A stretch of DNA of 64,000 bases from Dryocosmus kuriphilus. Taxonomy: Eukaryota; Arthropoda; Insecta; Hymenoptera; Cynipidae. The position numbers and the translations under genes were made by a program. Location: NCBI GenBank assembly GCA_038277395.1, contig CM076195.1:160117911-160181910 (forward strand), given 5' to 3'. Of this stretch, positions 33,227 through 46,019 are shown in pieces. The notes under the pieces were generated by a model. The model was not told the origin of the DNA and did not search any database. It saw only the letters and a program-made list of their open reading frames with translations. Each line of letters opens with the position of its first letter. The first letter of the stretch is position 1.

Positions 33227-33763
33227 TTTTCATAGCTGCCATTTTGTTCCAAATTTTGTTATCTGACTTCAAACAGTCATAATTAAGGCAGACACTCCTT
33301 AGAAATTCCGTCTGGCAGTATTAGCTGCATAACTAATTTTTCCGGATTGTTCTAAACAAATTAGTGAACGAATCTTCTATTTGCGATAATGAGGTACTTT
33401 TGACCAATATTTTTTGAAGAAAATGTAAGTACAAGAATGTTTAAATTAAATTATAAGATGTTAAATATGCATACTTAATTGTTTATGACAATTTAGTAAA
33501 CGAACAAAGTGCCAAATTCGAATGTCGAATCCAATTATTTTTGCACAACACTGATTTAATGGTTCAACTTAAATTTTTCAAATTATTTATTTAACTCTTC
33601 ATGAACTGCAGCTAAAGTTTTTTAGGTTTTAAATAATGAAATTTAGAAAATTGTACAGTTTCATTAGCTTAAAATAGTAGCTATACAATAGCATAACTCT
33701 CAATTAAAACTCGTGTAATTTTAACTCTTTATTTCTGTATACTTCACATTTACGAAAAAACGT
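33227..33763. repeat. Dispersed repeat, left copy (pair with 62991-63525)
   Basis: About 537 bp starting TTTTCATAGCTGCCATTTTG and ending TACGAAAAAACGT. They are collinear with 62991-63525 at roughly 85% identity, in the same orientation and 29.8 kb apart. No coding potential and no terminal inverted repeats were found. The element class is unknown. Confidence 0.85.
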
Positions 33764-33889
33764 AATCTGCTGGTTCGATAGACAGTTTATGTTATTTTGT
33801 TCTGTGCAAAAATTTGACAAAATTTTAACAAAATTTTAATACGAAGTACTCGAGCGAATACTTTCAATAAAAATGAAAATAGACTATAA

Positions 33890-34190
33890 ATAATTAATCT
33901 ATATATAAAATATCTTTAAATCCTTTGAAATTTATAAAAATATTTCAAATCTATTAAAATACTTTGAACTATCTTTAAAATCCCTTAAAATTATTTAAAA
34001 TCATTTTAAGTCTCTTGAAATACTATAAAATACTTTAAAATCCTTTAAAATCCTTGAAACCGCTTCAAATTCTTAGCAAATTTTTAAAATATTTAAAAAC
34101 CTATTTGATCCCTTTAAATGATTTTAAATAATTAAAAAAATTTTTTTTTAAATTTAAAATCTTAAAATCCTTTTAACCAAATCTCTTTGC
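33890..34190. repeat. Single unit of the 10-bp-periodic satellite
   Basis: Almost identical to one roughly 300-bp unit of the array at 39005-42470 (compare 40445-40640, including CTTGAAACCGCTTCAAAT). It stands alone about 5 kb from the array, which suggests transposition or an array remnant. Confidence 0.85.
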
Positions 34191-34301
34191 ACCAATCAGC
34201 CAAAGCTTTTGTTTGAATATTTTTCTTAATTTTACCAAAATTTTGGTTCATTCTACGAAAACATTTTGTTGGAAGTCACGTAAGCATGCGCGAATGCAAA
34301 A

Positions 34302-34769
34302 ATGTATGATTCATCAAAATTAACATTTTCTTTGGAAAAAGATGATTGGGAGACGTACACGGAACGATTGGAAATGTATTTTCTGGCAAATGATGTAACC
34401 GAAGAAAAGCAAGTGCCAGTGTTGTTAACAAAGGTCGATACGGAAACTTATAAATTAATCAAAGATTCGTGTACTCCAAAATTACCGAAAGAAAAATCAT
34501 ACGAAGATTTAGTGAAAATTGTCGAAAATCACTTTAAACCGGTTCCCTTAGAACCTATGGAAAGATGTAAATTTTATCACTCAAAACAGGAAGACGATGA
34601 GATAATAGTAACTTTTATTAATCGTTTAAAAAGATTATCAATAAACTCTAAGTTTCCAGATCTAAATGTTGCATTAAGAGATCAAATAGCCAGTGGTGTA
34701 AAAGATCATGACACTAAAGTGGCATTTTTCACAGAGAAAAATCTTACATACGCAAGGATCCACATTTAA
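34302..34769 (+). pseudogene. LTR-retrotransposon gag fragment (Ty3/gypsy-like)
   Basis: The frame reads FSLEKDDWETYTERLEMYFL, KQVPVLLTKVDTETYKLIKD, then PKEKSYEDLVKIVENHFKP, ERCKFYHSKQEDDEIIVTFI and RLKRLSINSKFP, then LRDQIASGVKD. This is the capsid-like N-terminal portion of gag as found in Ty3/gypsy-type elements of arthropods. It stops at AYARI-type residues, where a 216-bp dispersed repeat begins (34759). No zinc knuckle, protease or RT follows, so only an isolated fragment remains. The ATG at 34302 fits the usual family start. Confidence 0.75.
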
Positions 34770-34974
34770 AGTATATTTGAGGAGCAGATTTATTCGTTGT
34801 TTTACATGACGAATGGAAACTGGCCAAAATTGTGCGTTCAACTGCACATCCATGAATTTCCCAGTCGTATCAAAATTGAAGTACCTTCAATATCCGCTAT
34901 TTCATTTAAAGGGGTTTGAGCTGGCCTGGATTGTACGGCCAAATGGCAAAATTTTTTTTCCTAATATTTTGCAT
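34759..34974. repeat. 216-bp direct repeat, left copy
   Basis: Begins TCCACATTTAAAGTATATTT and is repeated at 37741-37957 with over 90% identity by eye. The two copies bracket 2.8 kb of AT satellite. The left copy truncates the gag frame. Confidence 0.88.
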
Positions 34975-37250
34975 ACAAATTTTCGAAAATTCAAAAACTT
35001 TTCCTTAAAAACTTCCATAATTTCCCCGAAATTTTCGGTATATATATGATAGAATTCTTACAATCTTACAATTCTAGGAATTTTCGTATAATTTTATGAT
35101 TGTATGGATTCATAGAATTATGCAAATTCCTAGAATTGTAAGATTGCAAGAATTCATAGAATTATGAAAATTCCTAGAATTGTAGATTGTAAGAATTTAT
35201 AGAGTTATGAACATTTAATGAACTATGAACATAATATTTAACATAACATTTAATGAATTATGAACATTTAAATCAAAGAAATTTTTTGGAAATATATGAA
35301 AATTCAAAGTTTTCAACAAATTTCCCAAACTTTACCGAAACTTTTGGAAATTTACGGAAATTTAAACTATTCAGAAATTTTCAAAAATTCCAAAAATTTT
35401 CCAAATTTCTAAAAACTTCCATAATTTTCCCGAAATTTTCGGTATATGTGTAGAATTCTTACAATCTTACAATTCTAGGAATTTTCATAGAATATTAAGA
35501 TTATAAGAATTCATAGAATTATGAAAATTCTTCGAATTGTAAGATTGCAAGAAATATCATATTGTAGAATTATGAAAATTCCTTGAATGGTAGATTGTAA
35601 AAATTCATAGTATTATGAACATTTAATGGACTGTGAACTTAACATTTAACATAGCATTGAATGCATTATGAACATTTAAATCAAAGAAACTTTTTTGGAA
35701 ATATATGAAAATTCAAAGTTTCCAACAAATTTCCCAAACTTTACCGAAACTTTTGGAAATTTACGGAAATTTAAACTATTCAGAAATTTTCAAAAATTCC
35801 AAAAACTTTCCAAATTTCTAAAATCTTCCATAATTTGTTCGAAATTTTCGGTATATATATAGAATTATTATAATCTTACAATTCTAGGAATTTTCATAGA
35901 ATTTTATGATTGTAAGGATTCACAGAATTATGCAAATTCCTAGAATTATAAGATTGCAAGAATTCATAGGATTATGAAAATTCCTAGAATTGTAGATTGT
36001 AAGAATTTATAGTTATGAGCATTTAATGAACTATGAACATAATATTTAACATAACATTTAATGAATTATGAACATTTAAATCAAAGAAATTTTTTTGGAA
36101 ATATATGAAAATTCAAAGTTTCCAACAAATTTCCCAAACTTTACCGAAACTTTTGGAAATTTACGGAAATTTAAACTATTCAGAAATTTTCAAAAATTTC
36201 AAAAATTTTCCAAATTTCCAAAAACTTCCATAATTTTCCCGAAATTTTCGGTATATATATACGTAGAATTATTAAAATTCGTAGAATTGTAAGATTGTAA
36301 GATTTTTTAGAATCTTCCATAATTTTCCCGAAATTTTCGGTATATGTGTAGAATTCTTACAATCTTACAATTCTAGGAATTTTCATAGAATATTAAGATT
36401 ATAAGAATTCATAGAATTATGAAAATTCTTCGAATTGTAAGATTGCAAGAAATATCATATTGTAGAATTATGAAAATTCCGTGAGTGGTAGATTGTAAAA
36501 ATTCATAGAATTATGAACATTTAATGGACTGTAGACTTAACATTTAACATAACACTTAATGGATTATGAACATTTAAATCACAGAAACTTTTTTTGGAAA
36601 TGTATGAAAATATACAGTATCCCAAAAATTTCCCAAAATTTTCGGTAATTTACAAATTTACAATAAATTTTCAAACTTTATCGAAACTTTAGGAAATCTT
36701 TAGAAATTTATGTAAATTTAAACTATTCAAAAATTTTCAAAAATGCAAAAAAATGTCCAAATTTCTAAAAAATTCCATAATTTTTCCGAAATTTTCGGTA
36801 TATATAATTTTAGCAATCTTATAATTCTAGGAATTTTCATAAAATTGTATGATTGTAAGAATACATAGAATTATTAAAATTCCTAGAATTGTCAGATTGT
36901 ATGAATTTCTAAAATCTCCTGAAATTTTCTGTATATACGTATATATATAGAATTCTTACAATCTTACAATTCTAGGAATTTCCATAAAATTTTAAGATTT
37001 TAAGAATTCATAGGATTAGAAAAATTCCTAGAATTGTAAGGTTGCAAGAATTCGTAGAATTATGAAAATTCCTAGAATTGTAAGATTGTAGGAATTCATA
37101 GAATTATTAAAATTCCTAGAATTGTAAGGTTGCAAGGATTCATAGAGTTATGAAAATTCCTAGAATTGTAAGATTGTAAGAATTCATAGAATTATGATCA
37201 TTCCCAGAGTCCCAGAGTTATCGGTAGATTATTGGAATTTTTTCAGCTGG
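34975..37250. repeat. AT satellite with GAATTCTTACAATCTTACAA words, array 1
   Basis: Units of roughly 400 bp recur; the marker CCCGAAATTTTCGGTATAT lies near 35020, 35430, 35840, 36240 and 36330. They consist of AGAATTGTAAGATTG / ATAGAATTATGAAAATTCCT words and an AAATTTTCGGTATATATA motif. Many words are near-palindromic (GGAATTTTCATA against TATGAAAATTCC). ORFs with NFPNFTETFG-type residues inside are repeat by-products found in each unit. Confidence 0.88.
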
Positions 37251-37255
37251 GTGAA

Positions 37256-37600
37256 TTTGGAATATTTGGCTGAATATACCAAAATATTTGGTAAAATCTA
37301 GCTAAATATGTGGCTGAATGTAATAAAATATTTGTCTGAATATACCAAAAACTTTGGTTGAATATATAAAAATATTTGGCTGGATTTACCCAAATATTTG
37401 GTTGAATTTACTAAAATATTTTATTGGATACATCAAAATATTTCGTTGGATTGACCAAAATATTGGGTCGGATCGAGCCAAATTTTTTGTATAATCAACC
37501 AAATTTAGCTAACCAAAAAATGTTCTTGGGTCAAGCAAAATTTTTCTTATCCGTATAATAAGCAAAATCTTTGGTTGAACCAACCAAATATTTTTCTGAG
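37256..37600. repeat. Tandem repeat of about 27 bp (AATATTTGGCTGAATATACC words)
   Basis: A dozen or so diverged units around AAATATTTGGTTGAATTTAC with variants at the ends, directly after the AT satellite and before the second 216-bp repeat. Confidence 0.8.
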
Positions 37601-37740
37601 TGTACAGTCTCCACTACTAACGAGAGCTGCAATCAGATTTACTATATTCATTAATAGAAATGCTTTTTTTGCTATAACAGGATAATATAAATCAAGAGAC
37701 GAAAGATACATGCAGCAAAAAACTGAAAAAGCAGCAAGTA

Positions 37741-37957
37741 TCCACATTTAAAGTATATTTGAGGAGAAGATTTATTCGTTGTTTTACATGACGAATGGAA
37801 ATTGGCCAAAATTGTGCGTGCAACTGCACATCCATCAATTTCCCATTCGTGTCGAAATTGAAGTACCTTCAATATCCGCTATTTCATTTAACGGGGTTTG
37901 TGCTGGCCTCGATTGTACGGCCAAACGGCTAAATTTTTTTGTCTAATATTTTTCATG
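37741..37957. repeat. 216-bp direct repeat, right copy
   Basis: Second copy of 34759-34974 in the same orientation. Its left flank differs from that of the first copy, so the repeat unit starts at TCCACATTTAAAG. Confidence 0.88.
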
Positions 37958-38115
37958 CGTAATCTAAATAGTATTTTCTTGTTCCAAGCAGAACACTTTT
38001 TTTAGAAAAACTATTATTATTATTTTTAAAAATTGAAAAAGTGTAATTATAATGCGCCTTGTAGAAGGCAAACCAAATTACAATATCAGTGCCTCTCATT
38101 CTCAGGTTTCTCCTA

Positions 38116-38818
38116 CACTGTAAAAAATTTTTTGGGAATTCTCCCAAAAAAGTTTGTGAAGCTTTGTACTCAAACACTTTGGGAATTTTTCTAAACTTTC
38201 GTAGGGGAAATTCCCAAAAAAGTTAGGAATTTACCTGAGAGTTTGGGAATTTTCCCTAATGTTTCTTAGGGAAAATTCCCAAACACATTGTGAATTTACA
38301 TGAGAGTTTCAGAATTTCGCTTAACATTTCGCAAGGAAAATTCCTAAAGAAGTTGATTATTTATCGAAGGTTTTTGAAATTCCCCTGACATTCCATGGTG
38401 AAAATCCGTAAAAGTTGAGAATTTTCCCTTTCAGTTCATAGGAAAAATCAAAGGGAAGTTAGAACTTTACCCAAGAATTTGGGGATTTCCGATTTCCTGT
38501 AACATTTCGTAGGGTCAGAGGAACGTGCCGCCTTTATAAACGGAGCTCTCCGTCTTTATTGCGAGAACCCAATTTATAGGCCATCTAGCGGTAGCTACTC
38601 GTACCTCCTCCCTGTGGGTCGAATATCTCAGGGTGTTGTCAATTCCCTGAAGTTTCCGGAAAATTCCCGACTAGTTAGGGAATATTTCATACTTTTCTGG
38701 AACTTTCCCTAAAATTAGGGAAAAGTCCCTAATATTTTTGGGAAAGCCCTCTTTACCAACGAAATTTGGGAATTTTCCCTAACAATCACTTGGGGCAATT
38801 CCCAAAATTTTTTAGCGC
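38116..38818. mobile_element. MITE-like element with AAAAAATTTTTTGGGAATT inverted ends
   Basis: The left end CACTGTAAAAAATTTTTTGG pairs with the right end (complement AGCGCTAAAAAATTTTGGGA) over about 25 bp. The interior is a diverged tandem of GGGAATTTTCCCTAA words every 65-70 bp. A distinct GC-richer core at 38518-38630 contains GCCATCTAGCGG. No ORF and no clear target duplication. Confidence 0.6.
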
Positions 38819-39004
38819 TTCAGGCCGAAAGAAAGTTTTCTGCAGTATCTATTTTCCCATACAAACTTACCAAGGCATTTTTGATCAGAAATTTTTTATT
38901 AATTATATTTAATGGAGTATGTGGAATTTCTAACTCAAAAAAAATAATGTCGAGGGGAAAATTGCTTGGGGGTCACTGGGCGATTTGGAACATTTCTTTG
39001 TAAT
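38819..39004. other. Spacer between MITE-like element and satellite
   Basis: Nothing recognised. Confidence 0.5.
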
Positions 39005-42000
39005 TGTTCTTTAAAATAATTTTGAATACCTTGAAATGCTTTAAAATATTTTAAAATCCTTTAAAATTCCTTCAAACTCCTTAAAATCACATGAAACCGC
39101 TTAAAATACTTTGCAAGATTTAAAAGTATTCAAAAATCTATTTTAAAATCTAGTTAAATACTTTGAAATCTTCTGTAAATCACTTCAAATGCTTTAAGAT
39201 CATTTAGAATCTTTAAAAATTTCTTAACATCGCTTGAATAAATTGAAATCCTTTGAAATTTATAGAAATTTTTCAAATCTATTAAAATACTTTAAAATAT
39301 TTTTAAAATCCCTTTAAATTATTTAGAATCATTTTAAGTCTCCTGAAATACTGTAAAATATCTTTAAATCCTTTAAAATCCCCTGAAATCGCTTCAAATA
39401 CCTTGCACATTTTTATCATATTTAAAAATCTATTTGAAAATCTATTTAGATACTTTGAAATCTTTTGTGAATTACTTCAGGTTCTTTAATATCATTTAAA
39501 GTCTCTTGAAATTCCTTAAAATCGCTTGAAAAGTCTTGAAAACCTTTGATATTTACAAAAATCTGTCAAACACGATTTAGATACTTTAGAATCCTTCTAA
39601 AATCTCTCTAAATTATTTTAAATGATTTTTAGTCCCGTGAAGTACTATAGAATATTTTTAAATCATCTAAAATTCCTCGAAATTCCTTAACATCACCTGA
39701 AACCGTTTAGAATCCTCTCAGAATTTTTAAAATATTAAAAAATATGTTTTAAAATCTATTTAAGTACTTTGAAATCTTCTGCAAATCGCTTCAAATTCTT
39801 TAGAATCATTTTAAATCTCTTAAAAATTCTTATAATCGCTTGAATAAATTGAAATCCTTTGAAATTTATAGAAATTTTTCAAATCTATTAAAATACTTTA
39901 AAATATTTTTAAAATCCCTTTAAATTATTTAGAATCATTTTAAGTCTCCTGAAATACTGTAAAATATCTTTAAATCCTTAAAATCCCCTGAAATCGCTTC
40001 AAATACCTTGCACATTTTTATCATATTTAAAAATCTATTTGAAAATCTATTTAGATACTTTGAAATCTTTTGTGAATTACTTCAGGTTCTTTAATATCAT
40101 TTAAAGTCTCTTGAAATTCCTTAAAATCGCTTGAAAAGTCTTGAAAACCTTTGATATTTACAAAAATCTGTCAAACACGATTTAGATACTTTAGAATCCT
40201 TCTAAAATCTCTCTAAATTATTTTAAATGATTTTTAGTCCCGTGAAGTACTATAGAATATTTTTAAACCCTCTAAAATTCCTTGAAGTTCCTTAACATCA
40301 CCTGAAACCGCTTAAAATCCTTTGAAAATTTTTAAAGTATTTAAAAATATATTTTAAAATCTATTTAAATAATTTCAAAACTTCTGCAAATCGCTTCATA
40401 TTCTTTAGAATCATTCTGAATCTCTTAAAATTTCTTAAAATCGCTCGAAATATCCTTAAATCCTTTGAAATTTATAAAAATATTTCAAATCTATTAAAAT
40501 ACTTTGAACTATTTTTAAAATCCCTTAAAATTATTTCAAATCATTTTAAGTCTCTTGAAATACTATAAAATACTTTAAAATCCTTTAAAATCCTTGAAAC
40601 CGCTTCAAATACTTTGCAAATTTTTAAAATATTTAAAAACCTATTTGAAAACCTATTTAAATACTTTGAAATCTTCTGTAAATCACTTCAGGTTCTTTAA
40701 AATCATTTATAGTGTCTTGAAATTCCTTAAAATCCTTTGATATTTACAAAAATCTGTCAAAAACGATTTACATACTTTAAAATCGTTCTAAAATCCCTTT
40801 AAATTATTTTAAATAATTTTTAGTCTCGTAAAATACTATAAAATATTTTAAAATCCTCTAAAATTCCTCGAATTTCCTTAACATCACCTGAAACCGCTTA
40901 AAATCCTTTGAAAATTTTAAAAATATTTAAAATCTATTTAAATACTTTGAAATCTTCTGCAAATCGCTTCAAATTCTTTAGAATCATTTTGAATCTCTTA
41001 AAACTTCTTATAATCGCTTGAAATATCTTGAAATCCTTTGAAATTTATAAACATATTTAAAACCTATTAAAACACTTTGAAATATTTTTAAAATCCCTTA
41101 AAATTATTTGAAATCATTTTAAATCTCTTGAAATACTATAAAATATTTTTAAATCCTTTAAAATCCCTTGAAATTCCTTAATATTCCTTGAAACCGCTTA
41201 AAATACTTTGCATATTTTTAAAATATTTAAATATCTATTTGAAAATCTATTTAAATACTTTGAGGTCTTCTGCAAATCACTTCAGGTTCTTTAAAATCAT
41301 TTAAAATCTCTTGAAATTCCTTAAAATCGCTTGAAATATCTTGAAATCCTTTGAAATTTATAAAAATATTTAAAATTTATTAAAATAATATGCAATCTTT
41401 TTAAGATTAACTTAAATACTATAAAATCATTTTAGGTCTCTTGAAATACTATAAAATATTTTCAAATCCTTTAAAATCCTTGAAATTCCATAATATCTCT
41501 TGAAACGGCTTAAAATACTTTGCGCATTTTAAGAATATTTAAAAATCTATTTGAAAGTCTATTTAAATACTTCGAAATCTTCTCTAAATCACTTCAAGTT
41601 CTTTAAAACCATTTAAAATCTCTTGAAATTCCTTAAAATCGCTTGAAATATCTTCAAATCCTTTGACATGTCTAAAGATCTTTTAAAATCTATTAAAATA
41701 ATATGCAGACTTTTTAAAATTAACTTAAATACTATAAAGTCATTTTAATTCTCTTGAAATACTATAAAATATATTAAAATCCTTTAAAATCCCTTGAAAT
41801 TCCTTAATATCTCTTGAAACGGCATAAAATATTTTGCACATTTTTAAAATGTTTAAAAATCTATTTGAAAGTCTATTCAAATACTTTGAAATCTTCTCTA
41901 AATCACTTCAAGTTCTCTAAAACCATTTAAAATCTCTTGAAATTCCTTAAAATCGCTTGAAATATCTTCAAATCCTTTAAAATGTCTAAAGATCTTTTAA

Positions 42001-42470
42001 AATCTATTAAAATAAATTGCAATCTTTTTAAAATTAACTTAAATACTATAAAATCATTTTAAGTCTTTTGAAATACTATAAAATATATTAAAATCCTTTA
42101 AAATCCCTTGAAATTCCTTAATATCTCTTGAAACGGTATAAAATATTTTGCACATTTTTAAAATATTTAAAAATCTATTTGAAAGTCTATTTAGATACTT
42201 TGAAATCTTCTCTAAATCACTTCAAGTTCTCTAAGACCATTTAAAATCTCTTGAAATTCCTTAAAATCGCTTGAAATATCTTCAAATCCTTTGACATGTC
42301 TAAAGATCTTTTAAAATATATTAAAATAAATTGCAATCTTTTTAAAATTAACTTGAATACTATAAAATCATTTTAAGTCTGTTGAAATACTGTAAAATAG
42401 TTTTAAGTCCTTTAAAATTCCTTAAAATACTTGAAACCGCTTTGAAATCCTATGAAATTAAAAAAAATAT
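39005..42470. repeat. 10-bp-periodic AT satellite, array 2, about 11 units of roughly 300 bp
   Basis: Words of exactly 10 bp (TTTAAAATCC, CTTTAAATTA, TTTAGAATCA, CTTGAAATAC and so on) build units of 290-315 bp. These are marked by CTTGAAACCGCTTAAAAT-like blocks near 39093, 39383, 39695, 39986, 40302, 40594, 40888, 41188, 41503, 41812, 42128 and 42432. A 606-bp segment is duplicated almost exactly (39231 onward and 39837 onward). No coding capacity. Confidence 0.9.
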
Positions 42471-43944
42471 TTTATCATATTTGAAAATTGAAAAATTCAA
42501 AATTCAAAAAAGTCGTGATGCGCCCCATTTTTTATAAAAAATTTCTTTCAAATTAATATCTAAATCAAAATAATTAACTTTTTCGACCTACTCCTCTTGA
42601 TTTTTCATTTTTGGGTAGCAAATAAGTTATTAAAAAAAGGATCCGAAAACTTGAAAATTCGGAAAAATGGCATAACCAGACAATTACCAAAATAATTGAT
42701 ACCTGACTACTGATGAATAAGAAGTAAAAAATCATAATTAGCAAAATAATTATAATACCTCGTACAATATTTATTATACTTTTTTTAACATTGTTGTTGA
42801 TCTCTTTCTTTATCAATTGCACTGGGATTCTTTGAACTTGTATATTCTACAGAACATTCCGACGTTTTCAATCAAATCCTCTGGACAAAGAAATTTAAAT
42901 TTTACTTCTAATTTGAACACGTGACAAACGACACCACTTCCAGCTTCACTGCCTCTATATTGCATCGACCTGGTTTTCATTTCACGTTCAATCAAAATTT
43001 CATTTTTGGAGTGACCAGCGCAATCTCCTATTCGTTATTCGTTATGTTATACGGTAGTTCACAGATATTTCTACGAGAATAACGATTTTCTCTGATAGAA
43101 ACTAAATTCTGTTTTTTATCCTATTTTGATGATTAAAAAAGAATCAAGAAACTATCGAGGACAATCGATAATATTGAATTTTGTGTTTTCCTTTAAAAAA
43201 TATTGTTTATTAGGTCAAAGGTTAAGGGTCCGGTGTCAAATGTCAAATTGCGGGGGTCAATCACCCTAATGACGGCAATTCTCTGGAACCTTTAACGTTA
43301 GGGATATCGATTGAATGAAAAATGAATTCCGAAACACGCAATAGATTCTTTTATTATGAAAAACAGGAATTTGAAAGAAATAAAAAGACTCGTTTCGTTG
43401 ACTAACTGATTTAGGGTAAATTGTAAGAGACCGTATTTTAAGGGACGTATTTTTGCACTTTTTAATGCATCTATAATAATTCGATTATTTTAATTCGTTA
43501 AAATTTCCTAACGTTCCATTTTGATTGTCGAAGGGTATTTAAGTTACATCTCTATAATAAAAAATTCCCCCCCCCAAAAAAATGAAATTATCGAATTTTG
43601 GCTAGAACATTTGGTACAATACTATTTTCATCAATTTCAATGTGTACTCGAAATTTTTTACTTCAAGTAAAAGACTTTGTTAAAATTACGAGCATATTAC
43701 ATGAGCGACATTTTTACTCCTAAAAAATTTTATAAAATTCTTTAAACGTTTTTCGAAATAGTGGTGTATAGAAATATGTCTAAAAATGTTTGAATTAACT
43801 CGCGTGGGTAGCAGTTCCAACGACTGCCGCGCGATGGCGACACTACGATATCCGTTAACGTTGTACCCGCTGTACTATCTTCGTTACAGGCTTTCACCTT
43901 GAAGAAACATATTTTTCTCGAAAACAATATAAAAGGTCATGGAA
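42471..43944. other. Unassigned sequence
   Basis: No recognised gene or repeat. Short ORFs (42574-42995 minus, 43742-43927 minus) lack known domains. A C-run at 43567-43574 and a GC-richer patch near 43800-43890 are the only compositional features. Confidence 0.45.
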
Positions 43945-45090
43945 ATAAAAGTTCCATAATTTTCCCAAAATTTTCGGTATATATATGTTATAGAATTCTT
44001 ACAACCTTATAATTCTCGAAATTTTCATACAATTGTGAGATTGTAAGAATACCTAGAATTATTAATATTCCTAGAAGTGTAAGATTGTAAGAATTTCTAA
44101 AATCTTCCTTAATTTTCTCGAAATTTTCGGTATATATAGCATTCTTACAATCTTACAATTCTAGGAATTTTCATAGAATTTTATGATTGTAAGGATTCAT
44201 AGAATTATGCCAATTCCTAGAATTGTAAGATTGCAAGAATTCATAGAATTATGAAAATTCCTAGAATTGTAGACTGTAAAAATTTATAGAGTTATGAACA
44301 TTTAATGAATTATGAACATAATATTTAACATAACATTTAATGAATTATGAACATTTAAATCAAAGAAGTTTTTTTGGAAATATATAAAAATTCAAAGCTT
44401 CCAAAAAATTTCCCAAACTTTACCGAAACTTTTGGAAATTTACGGAAATCTAAGCTATTCAGAAATTTTCAAAAATTCCCAAAATTTTCCAAATTTCTAA
44501 AAACTTCCATAATTTTCCCGAAATTTTCGGTATATATATATATATATGTATACGTAGAATTATTAAGATTCCCAGAATTGTAAGATTGTAAGATTTTCTA
44601 AAATCTTTCATAATTTTCCCGAAATTTTCGGTATAGGTGTAGAATTCTTAAAATCTTACAATTCCAGGAATCTCCATAGAATTTTAAGATTTTAAGAATT
44701 CATAGAATTAGAAAAATTCCTAGAATTGTAAGGTTGCAAGAATTCGTAGAATTATGAAAATTCCTAGAATTGTAAGATTGTAGGAATTCATAGAATTATT
44801 AAAATTCCTAGGATTGTGAGGTTGCAGGGACTCATAGAATTATGAAAATTCCTAGAATTGTAAGATCGTAAGAATTCATAGAATTACGATCATTCCCAGA
44901 GTAGTAAGAATTCACAGAATTATGAAAATTCCTAGAATTGTAAGAATTTATAGAATTATGAAAATTCCTAGAATTGCAAGAATTCATAGATTTATGAAAA
45001 TTTCTAGAATTGTAAGATTGCAAGAATTCGTAGAGTTATGAAATTCATAGAATTTTAAGATTGTAAGAATTCATAGAGTTATGAAAATTT
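43945..45090. repeat. AT satellite with GAATTCTTACAATCTTACAA words, array 2
   Basis: Same family as 34975-37250, including the CCCGAAATTTTCGGTATAT marker (near 43965, 44115, 44515 and 44615) and the ATTTAATGAATTATGAACAT block. From 44690 the array consists of short (30-40 bp) AGAATTATGAAAATTCCT units. Confidence 0.88.
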
Positions 45091-45780
45091 CTAATATATA
45101 TAAAATATAAAAAAATGTTTATGTTCTTTCATAAACGTTGCAAACTTCAGTTACATTTGAATTCGTTCGTCGGTCGCAATATTTCCTTCGAAATGCTGTA
45201 AATCTCATATGTTGTTTCATGCTCTGCCTGATAATGAATTATGCAAATCCGGGTGCTTGACATTCGGCAATGAATTTCGAAAATCGGAGGTATACATTAC
45301 TGCACCGAAAGTCAGAGAAGGGGAGGGCAAAATTGCTATAAAAAAAAAATCGCATGTTACAGGAAGTGATGTATCGCGAACGCACTCTGTGAGGCTCGTC
45401 CGATTTAACGAATTAGCGAGCTGCATTCCCTGAAAATCGCCACCCATTATATGCAACCTGTTCGACCGCGACCCTCCCTTTCCACCTTGCAAAGTTTAAT
45501 TTTATTTCCCACCGAATACGAATATAGAGATAAAAAGTCGGTACATTCACAGAATTAGGACAGGCATCAGAATAATAAATGTGAACGTTAAAGTTGCTCT
45601 TCTATAGCGAGCATTAACTTCACGTGAAAGTGTATTGCGTGTGTAATGGAACACCATTTTCGGGTTTAATATTCAATGCTGAGAAAAATAAATTTCTTGA
45701 AAAAAAAATTAATTATCATTAAGGAAAGTATTTTCTGACGTTGAAAATGTCTTGATTATGCGATGAAAAACTGATTATTA
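45091..45780. other. Unassigned, more balanced composition
   Basis: Two overlapping antisense ORFs (45209-45433 plus, 45217-45492 minus) have no known domain. No support for a gene beyond openness. Confidence 0.45.
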
Positions 45781-45992
45781 CACAGGAAAAGCTGTGTGTA
45801 ATAAGCGTTGCAAGTACGGGGTAACAGCAGGGGTAAACTCAACTCCGCTAGATGGCACCAGAAAGTGGCGCCATCTAGCTGAGTCTGGCGGAGAACTCCG
45901 TAAATCACCACAGTGAGTTTACCCCTCTATCCTTTATCCAGTCTGCAGTTCCCTCATACCGACAATGCTTATTACCCCCAGTTTTTTCTGCG
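45781..45992. mobile_element. Foldback MITE-like element of about 210 bp
   Basis: The left half (CACAGGAAAAGCTGTGTGTA, ATAAGC, GGGGTAAACTCAA, CCGCTAGATGGC) is complementary to the right half (GCCATCTAGC, GAGTTTACCCC, GCTTATTACCCCCAG). The whole element is therefore an imperfect palindrome with its centre near 45870. No ORF. The TTTACCCC and GTAATAAGC motifs pair across the arms. Target duplication not identified. Confidence 0.72.
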
Positions 45993-46019
45993 TATGCAAA
46001 ATATACAGGCTAAAAATTT

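Noticed and set aside
35253..36292. NFPNFTETFG-type ORFs repeated in the AT satellite
   Set aside because: They follow the satellite unit and appear in each copy including 44374-44583. No evidence of a protein.
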